Positions 9,056-18,356 are shown, counted from the first letter of the stretch. The stretch: 64,000 bases of DNA from Mycolicibacterium sp. lyk4-40-TYG-92 (GCF_030209435.1 NZ_JARVRX010000003.1:558001-622000); one strand, 5' to 3'. A program made the numbers and translations. Notes: generated from the sequence alone by a model not told the origin.

Positions 9056-10565
9056 CGGCTTTGGTCTGGGTGTAGAGGTCGATGGCCGACGCACCCAGTT
9101 CCCGGCCCCATCCCGATTGCTTGTATCCGCCGAACGGCATCGCTGTGTCGAAGCCGTTGTACTGATTGATCCAGACCGAGCCGGCGTGCAACTGCCGGGC
9201 CAGCCGGTGTGCCCTGGAGATGTCACGCGTCCAGATTCCGGCGGCCAGTCCATAGATCGAGTCATTGGCGGCAGCGGCGATGTCGTCATCTGCCCGGAAC
9301 GGTATCGCCGCCACCACCGGGCCGAAGATCTCCTCCGCCACCACACGGAATTCCGGTTGCACATCGACGAATACTGTGGGTTCGACGAAGAAACCGTGCT
9401 CGCCCCAGCGTTTTCCGCCGCACAGAGCACGTGCGCCGTCTGCCAGTCCCGCGGCCAGATAGTCGGTGACCTTGTCGAACTGGCTCTGTGAGACCAGCGG
9501 ACCGAGCTGAGTGGCCGGATCGAGGCCGTGGCCGATCGTCACGCGGGACGCGGCGTCGGCAACCGATGCGGTGAACTCGTCGAATATGTGGTGCTCGACG
9601 AACAACCGCGTTCCGGCGGCACAGCATTGCCCGTGGTTGAACAGCCAGGCGTTGAGTGAACCGGTCACGGCGGCATCGAAATCGGCATCGGCGAACACGA
9701 TGTTGGGGCTCTTGCCGCCCAGCTCGAGTGACACCTTCTTCAGGTTGCCGCCGGCGGCTGCCAGTACTCGCTTGCCGACCTCTGTGGAACCCGTGAACGC
9801 GATCTTGTCCACGCACTCGTGCGCGGCCAGCGCCGCGCCGGCGTCGCCGAACCCGGTCACCACGTTGACCACGCCAGGGGGAAATCCGGCCTCGAGGAAG
9901 AGCTCGCCGAGCAACAGGGCGGAAAGGGGCGTCTGCTCAGCCGGTTTGAGGACGACGGTGTTGCCGGCGGCGAGGGCCGGCGCAAGCTTCCACGCCGCCA
10001 TCAGGATCGGGAAGTTCCACGGCACGATGAGTCCGCAGACGCCGACAGGCTCCCGGAGGGTGTAGGCATGGAACTGGCCGCCGGGGACGAACGGCATGGA
10101 CACATCGACCGTTGTGCCCTCGATCTTGGTGCACCAGCCCGCGTAGTAACGGAAAACGTCGGCCGCCCACGCCACATCGACGGCGGTGGCGACCGCGGCG
10201 GACTTGCCGTTGTCGAGTGCCTCCAGTTGGCCGATCTCTTCGGCCCGCTCCGAGAGCAGATCACCCACTCGCCACAACAGGCGTTCGCGCTCATTGGGTT
10301 TCAGGGCCGGCCAGGCTCCGCTGTCGAACGCGCGGCGGGCGGCTCGCACGGCTCGGTCGACGTCCTGCGCGTCTGCGCGGGCGAACTCGGCGAGTCGCAG
10401 TCCGGTACCGGGGTCGTCGGTCGGAACGGTGCGGCCAGAGGTGGCGTCGACCCATTCGCCGCCGATGAGCAGTCGCTTGGGGCTGTGCAGGAAACGGGCG
10501 ACAGCTGGGAGAACAGGGTGGCCGGCGACCGTCATCGCCTCGGTTGTCGTGGATGTCATGGTCAT
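9039..10565 (-). CDS. NAD(P)-dependent aldehyde dehydrogenase
   Basis: A 508-residue ALDH-superfamily enzyme oxidising an aldehyde to the acid. Key motifs are present: [19 protein letters not shown] with the cofactor-side Lys in [10 protein letters not shown] (about 205-212), FTGSTEVGK (257-265), the general-base Glu281 in [10 protein letters not shown], the nucleophile Cys315 in [11 protein letters not shown], and EEIFGPVV. It is last in a four-gene run with the YhfX-like enzyme, the small DUF6176-like protein and the APC permease, with only 3 bases to the preceding gene. That context suggests it oxidises an aldehyde formed from an imported amine or amino acid (inference). ATG at 10559 is an alternative start. 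Confidence 0.93.
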   Translation of the reverse strand: MTMTSTTTEAMTVAGHPVLPAVARFLHSPKRLLIGGEWVDATSGRTVPTDDPGTGLRLAEFARADAQDVDRAVRAARRAFDSGAWPALKPNERERLLWRVGDLLSERAEEIGQLEALDNGKSAAVATAVDVAWAADVFRYYAGWCTKIEGTTVDVSMPFVPGGQFHAYTLREPVGVCGLIVPWNFPILMAAWKLAPALAAGNTVVLKPAEQTPLSALLLGELFLEAGFPPGVVNVVTGFGDAGAALAAHECVDKIAFTGSTEVGKRVLAAAGGNLKKVSLELGGKSPNIVFADADFDAAVTGSLNAWLFNHGQCCAAGTRLFVEHHIFDEFTASVADAASRVTIGHGLDPATQLGPLVSQSQFDKVTDYLAAGLADGARALCGGKRWGEHGFFVEPTVFVDVQPEFRVVAEEIFGPVVAAIPFRADDDIAAAANDSIYGLAAGIWTRDISRAHRLARQLHAGSVWINQYNGFDTAMPFGGYKQSGWGRELGASAIDLYTQTKAVNVAL

Positions 10566-10568
10566 GCC

Positions 10569-11873
10569 TCAGCTCACGTCGCGGTACGAACGGCCGACCG
10601 CGTCGAGTCGGTCGAGTGTGTGCTGCAGCGGCAGCACATTGAACGTCTCGTCGAGTTGGTTGCACGCGGCATCGAACACGCCCTCGACGCGGGGATTGCC
10701 GGTGGCGATGCCGCTGACCGCAGCGGTGTACCCGCGTTCGAGGAATGCCTGGGGGTGGTGCACCACCAGCACGGTGTCGCCGATCGCCGGCATCGGATCA
10801 CCCGGGCCGAATACGCCATGGGCATCGACCATTTCGTTGTAGAGGTACGGGATGCGGCAGCCCCTCGCGGAGTCGAGATCCGTACCGGCCGCGGCGGACA
10901 TAGGCTCCGGGTCATACAGATCGGAGACGAAGTTGAACACGCCGCCGGCGGTGTAGACGTTGTCGCCCCAGTAGTGGCTGACCTCGGTGACCACGACTTG
11001 TGCCGGAAGTTCTGCCATGTACTGCTTGGCGTGGAAGCCTCCCGACCCGGCCAGCGACACTCCGGGTTCCACCTCGGTGACGCCGTAACTCGCAAGGACG
11101 GGAAATGTTCCGACGTTGGCGTTGCCGCCGACGTTGAGGTGGAGGTCGACCAGACCGAGTTCCTTCTCCAGCAGTTCCTTGGCCCGCAGCATGGTGAAGA
11201 ACGCTTCGGTCGGCTTCACCAGTGACGGATCTCCGGTCTCCCCGTAGCCGATCGCGGAGAACTGGGTCAACCCAGCAACCTCGATATTCGGAAGGTCCAG
11301 CAGCGGTTGGATTCCCGAGACACAGGTGTCCTCCGTCCATCCGCCGACCAGGCCGCTGAAGGCGCCGTCGTCGACACCGACGATCGGGGTTCCCGTTGAT
11401 GCCTGGTTGGTCACCCGCACGTAGAGGCGCTGCGTGACGCCGAGTCGTGTGGCGGCAGCGGACGCCCGCGCGGCGGCCTCGTAGGTGTAGACGGTGATGA
11501 ATTCGGGGCGCATCGCGACCACTGCGGGAACCTGCGCGGCCGGGATGTTCTGGATGTGGCCGACATTGCCTAGCGGGAACCCGTAGCGGTGAATCCGGTG
11601 TGCCTGGAGCGTTTCCACCGCACAGGTGGAGGGGATGCCGCACTCGAGCATCACCTTGGTCATGAACGGGTTGAGGCCGTTCTGCTTGGTCATGGCGTAT
11701 ACCCGCAGCCCGTGTTTCTCGGCGGCCTCGGCCGTGCGCCGGGCGTTCTGGGCGATCATGTCCAGGTCGATCAGTTGCGTGGCCGATGGCACCGCACCGG
11801 CCTGATGAAGATCGATGGCGGCGGCGAGCATGTTGGAATTGAGTGCGAAGGCACGGTCGAGAAGTGTTCTCAT
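10569..11873 (-). CDS. YhfX-like PLP-dependent enzyme (alanine racemase N-terminal fold)
   Basis: A 434-residue fold-type III PLP enzyme. The PLP lysine is probably in LRVYAMTKQNGLNPF (Lys about 66), matching YLMTKQFGRNPW recalled from E. coli YhfX. Other shared blocks are LIDLDMIAQNARR, VGHIQNIPAAQVPAV, and YGVTEVEPGVSLAGSGGF. YhfX is grouped with alanine racemases and D-amino acid aldolases, but its reaction is not established to my knowledge. Lying between an amino-acid-type permease and an aldehyde dehydrogenase, a role in breaking down or epimerising an amino compound is plausible (inference). Confidence 0.8.
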   Translation of the reverse strand: MRTLLDRAFALNSNMLAAAIDLHQAGAVPSATQLIDLDMIAQNARRTAEAAEKHGLRVYAMTKQNGLNPFMTKVMLECGIPSTCAVETLQAHRIHRYGFPLGNVGHIQNIPAAQVPAVVAMRPEFITVYTYEAAARASAAATRLGVTQRLYVRVTNQASTGTPIVGVDDGAFSGLVGGWTEDTCVSGIQPLLDLPNIEVAGLTQFSAIGYGETGDPSLVKPTEAFFTMLRAKELLEKELGLVDLHLNVGGNANVGTFPVLASYGVTEVEPGVSLAGSGGFHAKQYMAELPAQVVVTEVSHYWGDNVYTAGGVFNFVSDLYDPEPMSAAAGTDLDSARGCRIPYLYNEMVDAHGVFGPGDPMPAIGDTVLVVHHPQAFLERGYTAAVSGIATGNPRVEGVFDAACNQLDETFNVLPLQHTLDRLDAVGRSYRDVS

Positions 11874-11876
11874 GTT

Positions 11877-12224
11877 TCAGCTTTCGGTGTAGTAGGCGGC
11901 CAGTTCCGGAAGTGCCAGAGCCGGGGGATTGTCGAGATCGAGTCCCGTGCAGGAGCGCAGGCAGTCTTTGAACCACCGGTCGAACGGCCGTGTGGATTCG
12001 CTCATTCGCTCGAGTGCCACTGAGAAGTCGACGCACTCCAGGTAGGCCACCAGGATGTCGTCGGCGGGGGATCGGACGATGAACCACGCCTCTTTGGTTA
12101 CTTCGAGTTCGCGTTGTGATTCGGCATACGCCCCAGCGCGAGGGCCGGCCAGCTCGGCCATGAACGCCTCGGTGGACGGCAGCTGTCCCGCGATCAGCGG
12201 AAGATGAAGACAGATGGGGGACAC
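11877..12224 (-). CDS. Small DUF6176-like protein
   Basis: A 115-residue soluble protein starting at GTG 12224, chosen because GAAAGGA stands six bases upstream; longer in-frame versions run antisense through the permease gene. The order of elements (an N-terminal strand, TEAFMAELAGPRAGAYAESQRE, EAWFIVRSPADDILVAYLECVDF, then RPFDRWFKDCLRSCTG) resembles DUF6176, a ferredoxin-like fold of unknown function in which a conserved FD-H/F segment follows. It sits in a tight operon (11 bases after the permease, 3 before the YhfX-like gene), so it probably serves the same pathway. The family assignment is from memory and moderate. Confidence 0.65.
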   Translation of the reverse strand: MSPICLHLPLIAGQLPSTEAFMAELAGPRAGAYAESQRELEVTKEAWFIVRSPADDILVAYLECVDFSVALERMSESTRPFDRWFKDCLRSCTGLDLDNPPALALPELAAYYTES

Positions 12225-12235
12225 AGGTTTTCCTT

Positions 12236-13708
12236 TCACTTGGCCGGGCTGGTCACCACAGTTGTGGCGTCGTCGCGGGTTGCGGGCTCCAGATATCCGA
12301 AGTCGGCATATCGGTCGGGCCGGGTCCGGCGGAGGTAGGACGCGCCCAGCAGACCGATTCCGAACGCGACGGGCAGCAGCACCCAGAGGTGGTTCATCAG
12401 ATTCGATGTGGCGCCGGTCAGTGCCGGGAAGTGCCATACTGACAACCCGATGCCGGTTGCGAGGAGCAGGGCTGCAGCGATGGGTGCGATGGTGGTGCGC
12501 CACAGTTCGCGATCTGGTCGCCGGGCAAAGAACCCGACCACTGCGCAGCTCGCGAGTCCCTGCAGGCACAGCATCCCCAGTGCGCCGAGGCCGAGGAAGC
12601 CGGCCGCGATGTCTTCCACGTCGAGTCGCGTGAGCGCCATGATCACGAGGACCACGCCGGCGAATCCCAGTTGGGTCCGGCTCGCGATGTGTGGCGAACC
12701 GTGCCGGTCATGGACGCGGGCCAGGGCGGGTGGCAATGCGCCGTCACGCGCCAGCGCGAACATGTACCGCGCCGTGGCGTTGTGGAAGGCGAGCAGGGCG
12801 GCGAACAGACTGGTACACACCAACAGATGCATGATGTGGTCGGATATCCCGCCGACGTACAAGCTGTTGGCTTTGAACACAAAGTCCGAATCCTCTTGGG
12901 CTGCTTGAACTGCGCCCTGCGGTCCGAATGCCGCGATCAGCGACCAGGTGGTGAGCACGTAGAACCCCGTGATGAGCGCCAGTGCGATGTAGGTGGCCCG
13001 CGGAATGGTGCGGCGCGGTTCGCGCGCTTCCTCGCCATAGATGGCGGTCGCCTCGAAACCGGTGAACGACGAAAAGGCGTAGACGACGCTCACGCCGATC
13101 GTTGCGGTGAAAACCGAACTCGGAGCGAATGATTCGAGTGGAAACGCCGCCGGCCCATTTTTGACCAGAACCATCATGTCCAGCAGTCCGAGGATGACGA
13201 ACTCGGCCGCCATAAGTACACCGAGTACCTTCGCGCTGAACTCGATCCGGAAGTACGACAGCGTGACCAGTATCAGGTAGGCGAGCAATGACCAGACCTG
13301 CCAGGGCAGTTCGATACCCAGATCTGCTGATACTGCGCCCTGGGTCGAGATACCGACGAAGGCGATCAGCGCAACGACGTAGGCGTTGTAGCAGATCAGC
13401 GCGATCATGGCGGCCCCCATACCGAAGGCCCGCCCCAGTCCGCGGGTGATGTAGACGTAGAACGCGCCGGCACTGACCACATGGCGGCTCATGGCCACAT
13501 ATCCCACCGCGAACAGGGCAAGGGTGACGCCTGCTATCACGTAGATGCCCGGGGTTCCGATTCCGTTGCCATGACCGATGGATGCGCCGGCTCCGACGAA
13601 CATCGCCCCGAGTGGTGACGCTGCCGCCACGACCATGAAAACGATTGCGCTGGTGCCGATCTGGCCTGAACGTAGACGTGGGGGAGGCTTGCGGTCCGAG
13701 AGAGCCAT
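12236..13708 (-). CDS. APC-family amino acid/amine permease
   Basis: A polytopic membrane protein of about 490 residues with roughly 12 hydrophobic segments, starting with SGQIGTSAIVFMVVAAASPLGAM, the TM1 region typical of APC permeases. A further marker is FSSFTGFEATAIYGEEAREPRRTIPRA (written in two parts: FSSFTGFEATAIYGEE, AREPRRTIPRA). It likely imports an amino acid or amine by proton symport; the substrate is unknown. ATG 13708 is preferred over TTG 13717 because AGAAAG lies upstream at suitable distance. It is the first gene of the operon with the DUF6176-like, YhfX-like and ALDH genes, and two GntR-type sites lie in the gap before it. Confidence 0.88.
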   Translation of the reverse strand: MALSDRKPPPRLRSGQIGTSAIVFMVVAAASPLGAMFVGAGASIGHGNGIGTPGIYVIAGVTLALFAVGYVAMSRHVVSAGAFYVYITRGLGRAFGMGAAMIALICYNAYVVALIAFVGISTQGAVSADLGIELPWQVWSLLAYLILVTLSYFRIEFSAKVLGVLMAAEFVILGLLDMMVLVKNGPAAFPLESFAPSSVFTATIGVSVVYAFSSFTGFEATAIYGEEAREPRRTIPRATYIALALITGFYVLTTWSLIAAFGPQGAVQAAQEDSDFVFKANSLYVGGISDHIMHLLVCTSLFAALLAFHNATARYMFALARDGALPPALARVHDRHGSPHIASRTQLGFAGVVLVIMALTRLDVEDIAAGFLGLGALGMLCLQGLASCAVVGFFARRPDRELWRTTIAPIAAALLLATGIGLSVWHFPALTGATSNLMNHLWVLLPVAFGIGLLGASYLRRTRPDRYADFGYLEPATRDDATTVVTSPAK

Positions 13709-13814
13709 GCTGGCCAACTTTCTGGATTGGGTACTGAAAGGTTGTGCGGCGTAGTCCTGTTAAGGCCGCTGGCAGAGACGGTGCCGATTCGACGGCTGGG
13801 CAGAAGCGTATAAG

Positions 13815-13834
13815 TCATCAGACAACCTGACAAG
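13815..13834. promoter_or_regulatory. GntR-type operator, copy 1
   Basis: TCATCAGACAACCTGACAAG lies about 107 bases upstream of the permease start. It shares ATCAGACAACCTG with copy 2 and, apart from one base, with copy 3 beyond the amidase. FadR-type GntR proteins bind sites of the form TNGTNNNACNA, and the reverse strand here (AGGTTGTCTGAT) is compatible. Confidence 0.6.
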
Positions 13835-13941
13835 AGCTATTTGTGAGTTGGCCAACATCGCGTCAGGTTTTGCCCGGCGGGGCGGTCGATGCGGGGTTTT
13901 CGCCGACTCAATGTGACGATTGGGCTGAGGAAAACGTCCAC

Positions 13942-13960
13942 TCATCAGACAACCTGTTAG
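13942..13960. promoter_or_regulatory. GntR-type operator, copy 2
   Basis: TCATCAGACAACCTGTTAG ends ten bases before the ATG of the GntR gene, where binding would block the gene's own transcription or translation start. The core matches copies 1 and 3. Confidence 0.6.
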
Positions 13961-13970
13961 CGTTTTCCGC

Positions 13971-14663
13971 ATGGCAGTGCTTCGTAGGTTTTCGCTCGTA
14001 GAGCAAGCGGCGGACCAGATCGCGGCGCGTATCACGGCGGGTGAGTGGGAGATCGGAGCCAAGCTTCCCGCGGAGTCGGCATTGGCCGGGGAGCTCGGCG
14101 TCGGCAGATCGACTGTGCGGGAGGCGATCAAGGAACTTCGCGGGCGGGGTCTGGTCGAGGCGCGCCAGGGTTCCGGCGTCTACGTCACCGCGCTCGAGCG
14201 CTCCGATGAATGGGAGGTGGTTCTGCGGCGGGCTGATATCGACGACGTGCTGGAAGTTCGGGAGGCCATCGAGTCGGCAGCCACGAGCCTGGCCGCCAGT
14301 CGCCGGGACTCCGGGGATCTCGCCCGGCTACGGGCGACGCTGAAGAAGCGGGCGGATGCCGAGGATGGCGGATCGGACGCAGAACTCATCGACGCCGACC
14401 TCGAGTTCCATCGCACCGTCGTACGCGCGGCGCACAATCCGGTGCTGTCGGAACTGTTCGAATCCTTTGCACCGCGGGTGCGTGCGGCCATGCTTGACAT
14501 GTTGCAGCTGGCGCCGGATGACCGGTACCGGCACGATCAGGCGGTCCATTCCGAGATCCTGGATGCGATCCGGCGGCGCGACCCGGCGGGCGCCATGGCT
14601 GCCATGCTGGGGCAGCTCGAGTCCGACCGGCGCGGAAACGAACGATCCGTCACGGATTCGTGA
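13971..14663 (+). CDS. FadR-subfamily GntR regulator
   Basis: A 230-residue regulator. The winged helix is at residues 1-70: LVEQAADQIAARITAGEW, then LPAESALAGELGVGRSTVREAIKELRGRGLVEARQGSGVYV (in two pieces LPAESALAGELGVGRSTV and REAIKELRGRGLVE), the classic GntR signature. Residues 85-220 form the helical FCD domain, with the metal/ligand pattern DADLEFHRTVVRAAHNPVL and a C-terminal H in HDQAVHSEILDAI. FCD proteins usually sense organic acids. Three copies of one motif lie near this gene, the permease operon and the amidase, arguing that it represses all three (inference). Confidence 0.92.
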   Translation: MAVLRRFSLVEQAADQIAARITAGEWEIGAKLPAESALAGELGVGRSTVREAIKELRGRGLVEARQGSGVYVTALERSDEWEVVLRRADIDDVLEVREAIESAATSLAASRRDSGDLARLRATLKKRADAEDGGSDAELIDADLEFHRTVVRAAHNPVLSELFESFAPRVRAAMLDMLQLAPDDRYRHDQAVHSEILDAIRRRDPAGAMAAMLGQLESDRRGNERSVTDS

Positions 14664-14707
14664 CGAGTTCGGCGTCGCCGCCGGATCGGCGGCGACGCCG
14701 AGCATCG

Positions 14708-16144
14708 TTATGACTGAGCTGCAGGCACATTCGGTCGCAGATGAGACCACGGCCGGGCTCGCTCGTATGCCGCGGCCACACTCAGCACCTGGGCGTCGGC
14801 TCGTAGGCCACCGATGATCTGCAACCCGACGGGCATGCCATCCGAGGTGAATCCGGCGGGCACCGAAATGGCCGGGTTGGTCGTCATGTTGAAGGGATAG
14901 GTCAGCACCCACCCCATCAGTTGGTGCGGTAGGGGCGCTCCGGACAGGCTGTCAGGGCAGAACGCGTCGGCGGCGAACGTGGGCTGTGTGGTGACCGGCG
15001 TGACGAGAAAGTCGAAGTCGCCCATGAACGCCGTCATCTGATCGACCATGCGTCCCCGCTCGGCATCGGCTCGCTGGATCTCACGCGCCGTCAGCCGGGC
15101 CCCCGACCGGAGCAATTCGATGAACTGCTCGTCGACCTCACCGACGTGCGCATCCCAGTCCGCGACATCGAGCATCGCTGAATACACCGGGGCCCACACG
15201 CCTTCCCACATGGCCTGCTCGGGATTGCCCCATCCGGGATCGGCTTCGTCGACTGTGCAGCCCAACTCCGCGAATGCTGTGACAGCGCGTAGGCAGATCG
15301 CCTCGATCTCGCGGGCGACGGTCGCGAATCCCAGATTAGGGGACCACGCGAAGCGCGCACCGGCGATGTCACGGTCGAGTGCCGCGACGTAGTCGACGTG
15401 GTCCGACGGAAGTGACAGTGGATCCGCCGGATCGAAGCCGGCCATGACGTTGAGCATCAGGGCCGTATCACCGACGGTGCGGGTGATCGGACCGTGATAC
15501 GCGAAGGTGTGGAATCTGCCGGCCAGCCGTGTTTGGGGGATGCGGCCCAGGGCCGGCTTGAACCCGACGACTCCGTTCACCGCCGCCGGAATGCGCACGG
15601 AACCACCGCCGTCCGTGCCCTGCGCGAGCTGGCCGATACCCGCCGCGACGGCTGCCCCGGCACCGCTGCTGGAACCACCGGCCGTCATGCCGTGGCGCCA
15701 CGGATTGTGGGTCGTGCCGTACAGATGGTTCGAGGATGTCGCCTTGTAGCCGCCCTCGGCACTGTTGGTCTTGCCGAGAAACAGTCCGCCCGCCGATTTG
15801 AGGCGTGCGGCGACGGGTTCGTCGTGCTCGGCGACCTGGTCCTTGAACGGGACAATTCCTGACGTCACAGGCGTTCCCGCCACAGCGCACACCTCTTTCA
15901 CGCTGTAGGGGATCCCGTGCAGGGGCGGCAGGGGTCGTCGTCCGGCGAGTTGCTCGGTGAGCTCCTTCGCGTCGGACATCACCTGATCAGGGTCGTGATA
16001 CACGAACGCGTTGAGGGACGGATTGACATCGGACAGCCGATCCAGCACGGCCTCGGCGACGTCGACCGGGGTGACCTCACGGTCGCTGATCTTGCGCGAC
16101 AACTCCAGGGCAGGCATCCAGCACAGTTCTTCGTAATCGGACAT
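14708..16144 (-). CDS. Amidase-signature family amidase
   Basis: A 478-residue hydrolase of the amidase signature (GatA/AtzF) group. The Ser-cisSer-Lys triad is visible: Lys83 in GIPYSVKEV, the cis-Ser near 158 in TAGGSSSGAGAAVA, and nucleophile Ser182 in GTDGGGSVRIPAA. There is no GatB or GatC gene nearby, and the pocket region differs from tRNA amidotransferases, so this is a free-standing amidase releasing ammonia from a small amide. ATG 16144 is chosen, with GGAAAG upstream; GTG 16153 is possible. A GntR-type operator lies 56-76 bases upstream, linking it to the permease-YhfX-ALDH operon, perhaps as the enzyme opening the imported or derived amide (inference). Confidence 0.9.
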   Translation of the reverse strand: MSDYEELCWMPALELSRKISDREVTPVDVAEAVLDRLSDVNPSLNAFVYHDPDQVMSDAKELTEQLAGRRPLPPLHGIPYSVKEVCAVAGTPVTSGIVPFKDQVAEHDEPVAARLKSAGGLFLGKTNSAEGGYKATSSNHLYGTTHNPWRHGMTAGGSSSGAGAAVAAGIGQLAQGTDGGGSVRIPAAVNGVVGFKPALGRIPQTRLAGRFHTFAYHGPITRTVGDTALMLNVMAGFDPADPLSLPSDHVDYVAALDRDIAGARFAWSPNLGFATVAREIEAICLRAVTAFAELGCTVDEADPGWGNPEQAMWEGVWAPVYSAMLDVADWDAHVGEVDEQFIELLRSGARLTAREIQRADAERGRMVDQMTAFMGDFDFLVTPVTTQPTFAADAFCPDSLSGAPLPHQLMGWVLTYPFNMTTNPAISVPAGFTSDGMPVGLQIIGGLRADAQVLSVAAAYERARPWSHLRPNVPAAQS

Positions 16145-16199
16145 GGCCCTCACTTTCCAGCGATTGATTGGGAGCAGGCCTGCACACTGGAGCCTACAA

Positions 16200-16220
16200 C
16201 TTATCTGACAACCTGATAAG
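16200..16220. promoter_or_regulatory. GntR-type operator, copy 3 (most symmetric)
   Basis: A 21-bp site upstream of the amidase with perfect outer arms CTTATC (16200-16205) and GATAAG (16215-16220). Its centre TGACAACCT matches the core GACAACCT of the two sites near the GntR gene. The rest of the 308-base gap up to the SDR gene holds the small remnant described next and nothing else recognisable. Confidence 0.65.
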
Positions 16221-16256
16221 TGCTACGGGTCGGCTCGGGCCCGCGTTGGCCGAGTC

Positions 16257-16400
16257 CTAACGCTCAGCGTTGACGGGTTCGACGACTATGCCGCCCGGCG
16301 CCACGTCGACATCGGTGACGAGTGTCCGAACCCGCGAACCGTCGAGGGACACGGCCAGGATCTCTCGCTTGGCGATGTGCAGCACCAATAATTCGGTCAA
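16257..16400 (-). pseudogene. Possible remnant of a repeat-propeller gene
   Basis: On the minus strand a 47-codon frame from TTG 16400 to TAG 16257 reads TELLVLHIAKREILAVSLDG, then SRVRTLVTDVDVAPGGIVVE. This resembles the first blades of TolB/SMP-30-like beta-propeller proteins (strand, SLDG turn, strand, PxGIVVD). A whole protein of this type needs about 280 residues or more, so this would be a truncated N-terminus or a decayed leftover. There is no Shine-Dalgarno sequence and no cognate downstream segment in this gap. The resemblance is modest and the stretch could be chance coding in high-GC sequence. Confidence 0.25.
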
Positions 16401-16462
16401 GCCCGGATTATTCAGCGGGGTCGCTAGCGTTGTGTGACCGGAGCATTCATTGGAGGCAGACT

Positions 16463-17254
16463 GTGCACATTGATCTGACCGGCAAGACCGCCTTGGTCAC
16501 GGGATCCACCCAGGGCATCGGGCTGGCCATCGCCGAAGGGCTGGCCAGCAGCGGCGCCCGGGTGGCGGTGAACGGACGCAGCGACGAACGAGTCCGGGCG
16601 GCCGTCACCGAACTCACTGGCAAGGGACTGCCCGACGTCATCGGCGTCGCGGCCGACGTCACCACCGACGACGGCGTAGCTCAACTCACAGAACAACTTC
16701 CGGACGTCGACATCCTGGTCAACAATCTCGGCATCTTCGGGTCCACCCCGGCGCGGGAGATCACCGACGATGAGTGGCGCAGATACTTCGAGGTCAACGT
16801 GCTGTCCGCAGCGCGCCTCATCCGTACCTACCTGCCCGGCATGACGGAACGCGGCTGGGGCCGCATGATCCAGATCGCCAGCGACTCGGCGATCGTCATC
16901 CCGGAAGAGATGATCCACTACGGCATGTCCAAGACGGCGCTGCTGGCGGTGACCCGCGGTTTCGCCAAGGATGCGGCCGGCACCGGCGTGACGGTGAACT
17001 CGGTGATCGCGGGCCCGACGCACACCGGCGGCGTCGAGGACTTCGTCTATCAGCTGGTCGACAAGACACTGCCGTGGGACGAGGCGCAGCGTGAGTTCAT
17101 GATCAAGTATCGACCACAGTCGTTGCTGCGCAGGCTGATTGAGCCCGAGGAGATCGCCAACATGGTGGTGTACCTCAGCTCCGAGCAGTCGTCGGCGACC
17201 ACAGGCGCCGCGGTGCGCGCCGACGGCGGCTACGTCGACTCGATCCTCCCCTGA
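16463..17254 (+). CDS. Short-chain dehydrogenase/reductase
   Basis: A 263-residue classical SDR. It has the cofactor motif VTGSTQGIGLAIAEG (TGxxxGIG, residues 10-24), NNLGIFG (the NNAG variant), a catalytic Ser in QIASDSA and the YGMSK pair (YxxxK) about 152-156. The NGRSDER segment after beta-2 suggests NADP preference. GTG 16463 is chosen because GGAGG lies at 16452-16456 with six bases between; a longer frame starting at 16322 lacks such support. The next gene starts one base after its stop, so the two form an operon. Substrate unknown. Confidence 0.9.
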   Translation: MHIDLTGKTALVTGSTQGIGLAIAEGLASSGARVAVNGRSDERVRAAVTELTGKGLPDVIGVAADVTTDDGVAQLTEQLPDVDILVNNLGIFGSTPAREITDDEWRRYFEVNVLSAARLIRTYLPGMTERGWGRMIQIASDSAIVIPEEMIHYGMSKTALLAVTRGFAKDAAGTGVTVNSVIAGPTHTGGVEDFVYQLVDKTLPWDEAQREFMIKYRPQSLLRRLIEPEEIANMVVYLSSEQSSATTGAAVRADGGYVDSILP

Positions 17255-17255
17255 C

Positions 17256-18356
17256 GTGCGCAAGCGCGTCGTCATCGCCGGGTTGGGGGACAGCGGCATC
17301 CTCGCCGCCGTCCGGCTGGCCCCACACGCCGACGTGGTCGGCATCTCGGTCAAGGACGGCCTCGTCAGCGGGCAGGAACTCGGCATGCGCGTCTCGCGGC
17401 CCGACGCCTGGGCACGGGACTACCTCATCGGTTTCCGGCGGTTCCGTGGCCTGGATTCGGTGCGGATCGTGCATGGCGCCCTGACGGGTGCCGACCTGAG
17501 TGCGCGTACGGTCACGGTGGTGGCAGCCGACGGCACCGAGACCGTCGAGCCGTTCGACGTGCTGCTGATCTCCACCGGTACCACCAACGGGTTCTGGCGC
17601 CGGCCAACGCTGCAGACGGCCGACGACGTCGCGGCAGACCTGCATGACACCCACGGACGCCTGGCCAATGCGCAGCGCATCGCCGTGGTGGGTGGCGGCG
17701 CCACGGCGGTGAGCAGTGCCGGGAACCTGGCACGCGCGTGGCCGGACAAGGTGATCGACCTGTATTTCCCTGGCGCCCAGATACTTCCGGGATATCACGC
17801 CGGGACGCAGGTGCGCGTCGCGCAGCGGCTGGCGGAACTGGGCGTCCGGCAACACCTCGGTCACCGCGCGATCCTGCCCGCCAATCGGGACGAGATCACC
17901 ACTGGACCAATCGAATTCAGCACCGGGCAACCGGACGGGGAAGCCGATGCGGTGCTGTGGGCGGTCGGACGAGTGCAGCCGAATACCGCCTGGTTGCCGC
18001 CGGAGATTCTCGACGACGACGGCTTCGTCCGCGTCACGCCGGAACTGATGGTGCCGGGGTATCCGGATGTCTTCGCGGTCGGTGATGTCGCGGCCACCGA
18101 TCCGCTGCGAACGTCGGCACGCAATGGCGGCGGGGCGCTGGTGGCACGAAACATATTGGCTCAGCCGAAGTCTCGGAAGTTGCGACGCTACCGGGCACCA
18201 TCGGTGCGCTGGGGGTCGGTGCTCGGACCTCAGCCCGACGGGCTGGAGGTGTTCACCCCGTGGGGTCAGTCGGTCCGGTTCCCGGCCTGGACCGTCGACC
18301 GGGTATTGCAGCGGTTCGTCGTGCGCCGGCAGTTGTACCGCGGCGTGCGCGACTGA
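17256..18356 (+). CDS. FAD-dependent pyridine nucleotide-disulfide oxidoreductase
   Basis: A 366-residue flavoprotein of the NDH-2/AIF-like type. The FAD motif is VVIAGLGDSGILAA (residues 4-17), the NAD(P)H motif is IAVVGGGATAVSSAGNLA (about 142-159), and the second flavin contact is VFAVGDVAA (GD motif, about 272-280). There is no CxxC redox pair, so it is not a disulfide reductase despite the superfamily name; it probably passes electrons from NAD(P)H to a quinone, a small redox carrier or a partner protein. It starts at GTG one base after the SDR stop, so the pair is co-expressed. A short repeat region follows. Confidence 0.85.
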   Translation: MRKRVVIAGLGDSGILAAVRLAPHADVVGISVKDGLVSGQELGMRVSRPDAWARDYLIGFRRFRGLDSVRIVHGALTGADLSARTVTVVAADGTETVEPFDVLLISTGTTNGFWRRPTLQTADDVAADLHDTHGRLANAQRIAVVGGGATAVSSAGNLARAWPDKVIDLYFPGAQILPGYHAGTQVRVAQRLAELGVRQHLGHRAILPANRDEITTGPIEFSTGQPDGEADAVLWAVGRVQPNTAWLPPEILDDDGFVRVTPELMVPGYPDVFAVGDVAATDPLRTSARNGGGALVARNILAQPKSRKLRRYRAPSVRWGSVLGPQPDGLEVFTPWGQSVRFPAWTVDRVLQRFVVRRQLYRGVRD

